A DNA stretch of 6,924 bases from an uncultured Armatimonadota bacterium (GTDB taxonomy: Bacteria > Armatimonadota > Armatimonadia > Armatimonadales > Armatimonadaceae): positions 1-6,924 of the forward strand of contig CAIYBQ010000231.1 of the NCBI GenBank assembly GCA_903924445.1, given 5' to 3'. Under the pieces are notes generated by a model, which ran no database searches, was not told the origin of the DNA, and saw nothing but the letters and a program-made list of their open reading frames with translations. This document shows positions 5,747 to 6,924 of this stretch, one piece after another; position 1 is the stretch's first letter; each line of letters begins with the position of its first letter. A program made the translations under genes and the position numbers.

Positions 5747-6924
5747 ATGGCAGACTGGCTGACCCTTAAGGGCATCGAAAAGTCGTTCGGCAGCGCCGTC
5801 AAGGCACTGAAAGGCGTCGACTTCCGAATCGGGCAGGGCGAGATTATCGCCCTGCTTGGTGAAAATGGGGCGGGAAAATCCACGCTGCTCAAGGCCATCA
5901 CAGGCTTGCAGCCTCCAGACACGGGCGATGTCCGCTGGCTGGGTGAAGCGGTTTCCCTTAGCACTCCGGCAAAGGCCGCTGCCCTCGGCATCCAAATGGT
6001 CTACCAGGAGCTTAACCTCTCCCCACACCTATCGGTTGCAGCCAATATCTGTCTGGGTAATGAGCCAACGAAATTTGGCATCATCGACCATAAAGCCGTC
6101 TATCAACGCGCAAAGGAAGTCCTCGAGACCCATGGCTTCGCGATTGATCCGGCGGCCATGGTGGATTCGCTCGGTCCGGCGCAGCGCCAGCTGGTCGAAA
6201 TTGCAAAGGCCTTGGCGCGGGATGCCAAGGTTCTTCTTTTGGATGAACCGACATCCAGTCTTGGTGAACAGGACATTTTGTCCCTCTTCAAGACATTGCG
6301 AGACCTCCGAGCTAAAGGCCTTGGCATTGTGTATGTCAGCCACCGCCTCCCTGAATGCTTTGCAATTAGTGACCGCTTTGTAATCCTCCGGGATGGCGAG
6401 CTGGTCTACGAAGCCGACACCGCTGATACGGACACGAGTAAGGTTGTCAAGGCGATGGTCGGGCGGGACCTCAAGGACTTTTATCCACGCGCCGCTATCG
6501 AACCGGGTGCCGTCAAGGTTGCCATCGACCTTCCGGGCTTTAAACTAGATATTCACGAAGGCGAAGTCATCGGAATCGCAGGCCTGACCGGCTCCGGTCG
6601 CTCCCGCACCCTGAGAACTCTCTTTGGTTTGGAGCCATCCACGGGAACGCTCACTATCGATGGAAAGTCTGTTCCCCTTGGAAAAGGCCCACATGTCTGC
6701 ATCGGTGCCGGCGTTGGTCTCCTGACCGAGGACCGCAAGAAGACAGGCCTCGCGCTCGCGCTTCCAATTCGGCATAACACAACGCTTGCCGGGCTGGACA
6801 AGGTTGCTCCGGGTCCTTGGCTGCTGCACGGTCCAGACAAAGCGGCGACACAAACGCAGGTTTCAGCGCTAGCGGTAAAGACGCCATCCACTGAAAATGC
6901 GGTGGGCAACCTCTCGGGTGGCAA
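5747..6924 (+). CDS. Sugar ABC transporter tandem-domain ATPase (RbsA/XylG/MglA-like), 3' end missing
   Basis: The frame is open to the window edge, giving about 392 residues of a protein that is normally near 500. It powers import of the sugar captured by the preceding lipoprotein. The first nucleotide-binding domain has Walker A GENGAGKST (38-46), the Q-loop at Gln87 (MVYQELNL), a signature region LGPAQRQLVEIAKAL (142-156), Walker B VLLLDEPTSSL (162-172) and the switch His199 (YVSHRL). The second domain begins near 258 and has the degenerate Walker A typical of this family (GLTGSGRS, 279-286, without the lysine), TEDRKKTGL, and the signature NLSGG (388-392) at the very edge. The first signature departs from LSxGQ. 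The start ATG is nine bases after the upstream stop and has no clear Shine-Dalgarno, so coupling is likely. A membrane permease gene is expected next. Confidence 0.93.
   Translation, partial: MADWLTLKGIEKSFGSAVKALKGVDFRIGQGEIIALLGENGAGKSTLLKAITGLQPPDTGDVRWLGEAVSLSTPAKAAALGIQMVYQELNLSPHLSVAANICLGNEPTKFGIIDHKAVYQRAKEVLETHGFAIDPAAMVDSLGPAQRQLVEIAKALARDAKVLLLDEPTSSLGEQDILSLFKTLRDLRAKGLGIVYVSHRLPECFAISDRFVILRDGELVYEADTADTDTSKVVKAMVGRDLKDFYPRAAIEPGAVKVAIDLPGFKLDIHEGEVIGIAGLTGSGRSRTLRTLFGLEPSTGTLTIDGKSVPLGKGPHVCIGAGVGLLTEDRKKTGLALALPIRHNTTLAGLDKVAPGPWLLHGPDKAATQTQVSALAVKTPSTENAVGNLSGG

Noticed and set aside
5363..6028. A 221-codon minus-strand frame over the binding-protein/ATPase junction
   Set aside because: It is antisense to two well-supported genes and is a by-product of their codon use.
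6553..6924. Minus-strand open frame at the right edge
   Set aside because: It is antisense to the second nucleotide-binding domain of the ATPase, whose motifs continue intact to the edge.

Overview
The window reads as chromosomal DNA from a bacterium of moderately high GC. It holds six protein-coding genes that I can support and one deliberate-looking microprotein; there are no RNA genes, insertion sequences, prophage genes or CRISPR repeats. A lipoprotein-type sugar-binding protein, an AlgI-like membrane O-acyltransferase and a signal-peptide OB-fold protein suggest an organism with an elaborate envelope, probably a diderm. The binding protein resembles versions I associate with Armatimonadota, Planctomycetota and Acidobacteriota, but the phylum is a guess.

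Layout. (1) Bases 1-363, minus strand: the 5' part of an unrecognised coiled-coil protein. (2) Bases 364-605: a divergent intergenic region with a good extended -10 element for the next gene. (3) Bases 606-2600, plus: a cytosolic PAS-GGDEF-EAL protein with both the cyclase and the phosphodiesterase motifs intact. (4) Bases 2701-4082, plus: a two-gene unit made of a 400-residue AlgI/DltB-type MBOAT O-acyltransferase and a 60-residue single-pass microprotein overlapping it by ATGA. The microprotein ends in FIYIDF, which fits the FxYxxF C-terminal acyl-shuttle hexapeptide known from DltX and from the C termini of many MBOAT proteins. (5) Bases 4081-4124: a perfect 15-bp hairpin between convergent genes. 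(6) Bases 4136-4612, minus: a secreted OB-fold-like protein. (7) Bases 4745-6924, plus: the start of a ribose/xylose/galactose-type ABC importer operon (lipoprotein binding protein, then a tandem-domain ATPase cut by the window edge). An 18-bp LacI-type palindrome lies just before it.

How they may work together. The MBOAT and microprotein form a plausible minimal acyl-transfer module: the MBOAT would take an acyl group from a cytoplasmic thioester donor and load it on Tyr57 of the microprotein outside the membrane, for delivery to an envelope polymer. The second, serine-type transferase that completes this chemistry is not in the window. The c-di-GMP enzyme 100 bases upstream could tie polymer modification to c-di-GMP, but this rests on adjacency alone. 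The sugar importer appears to be an independent transcription unit.
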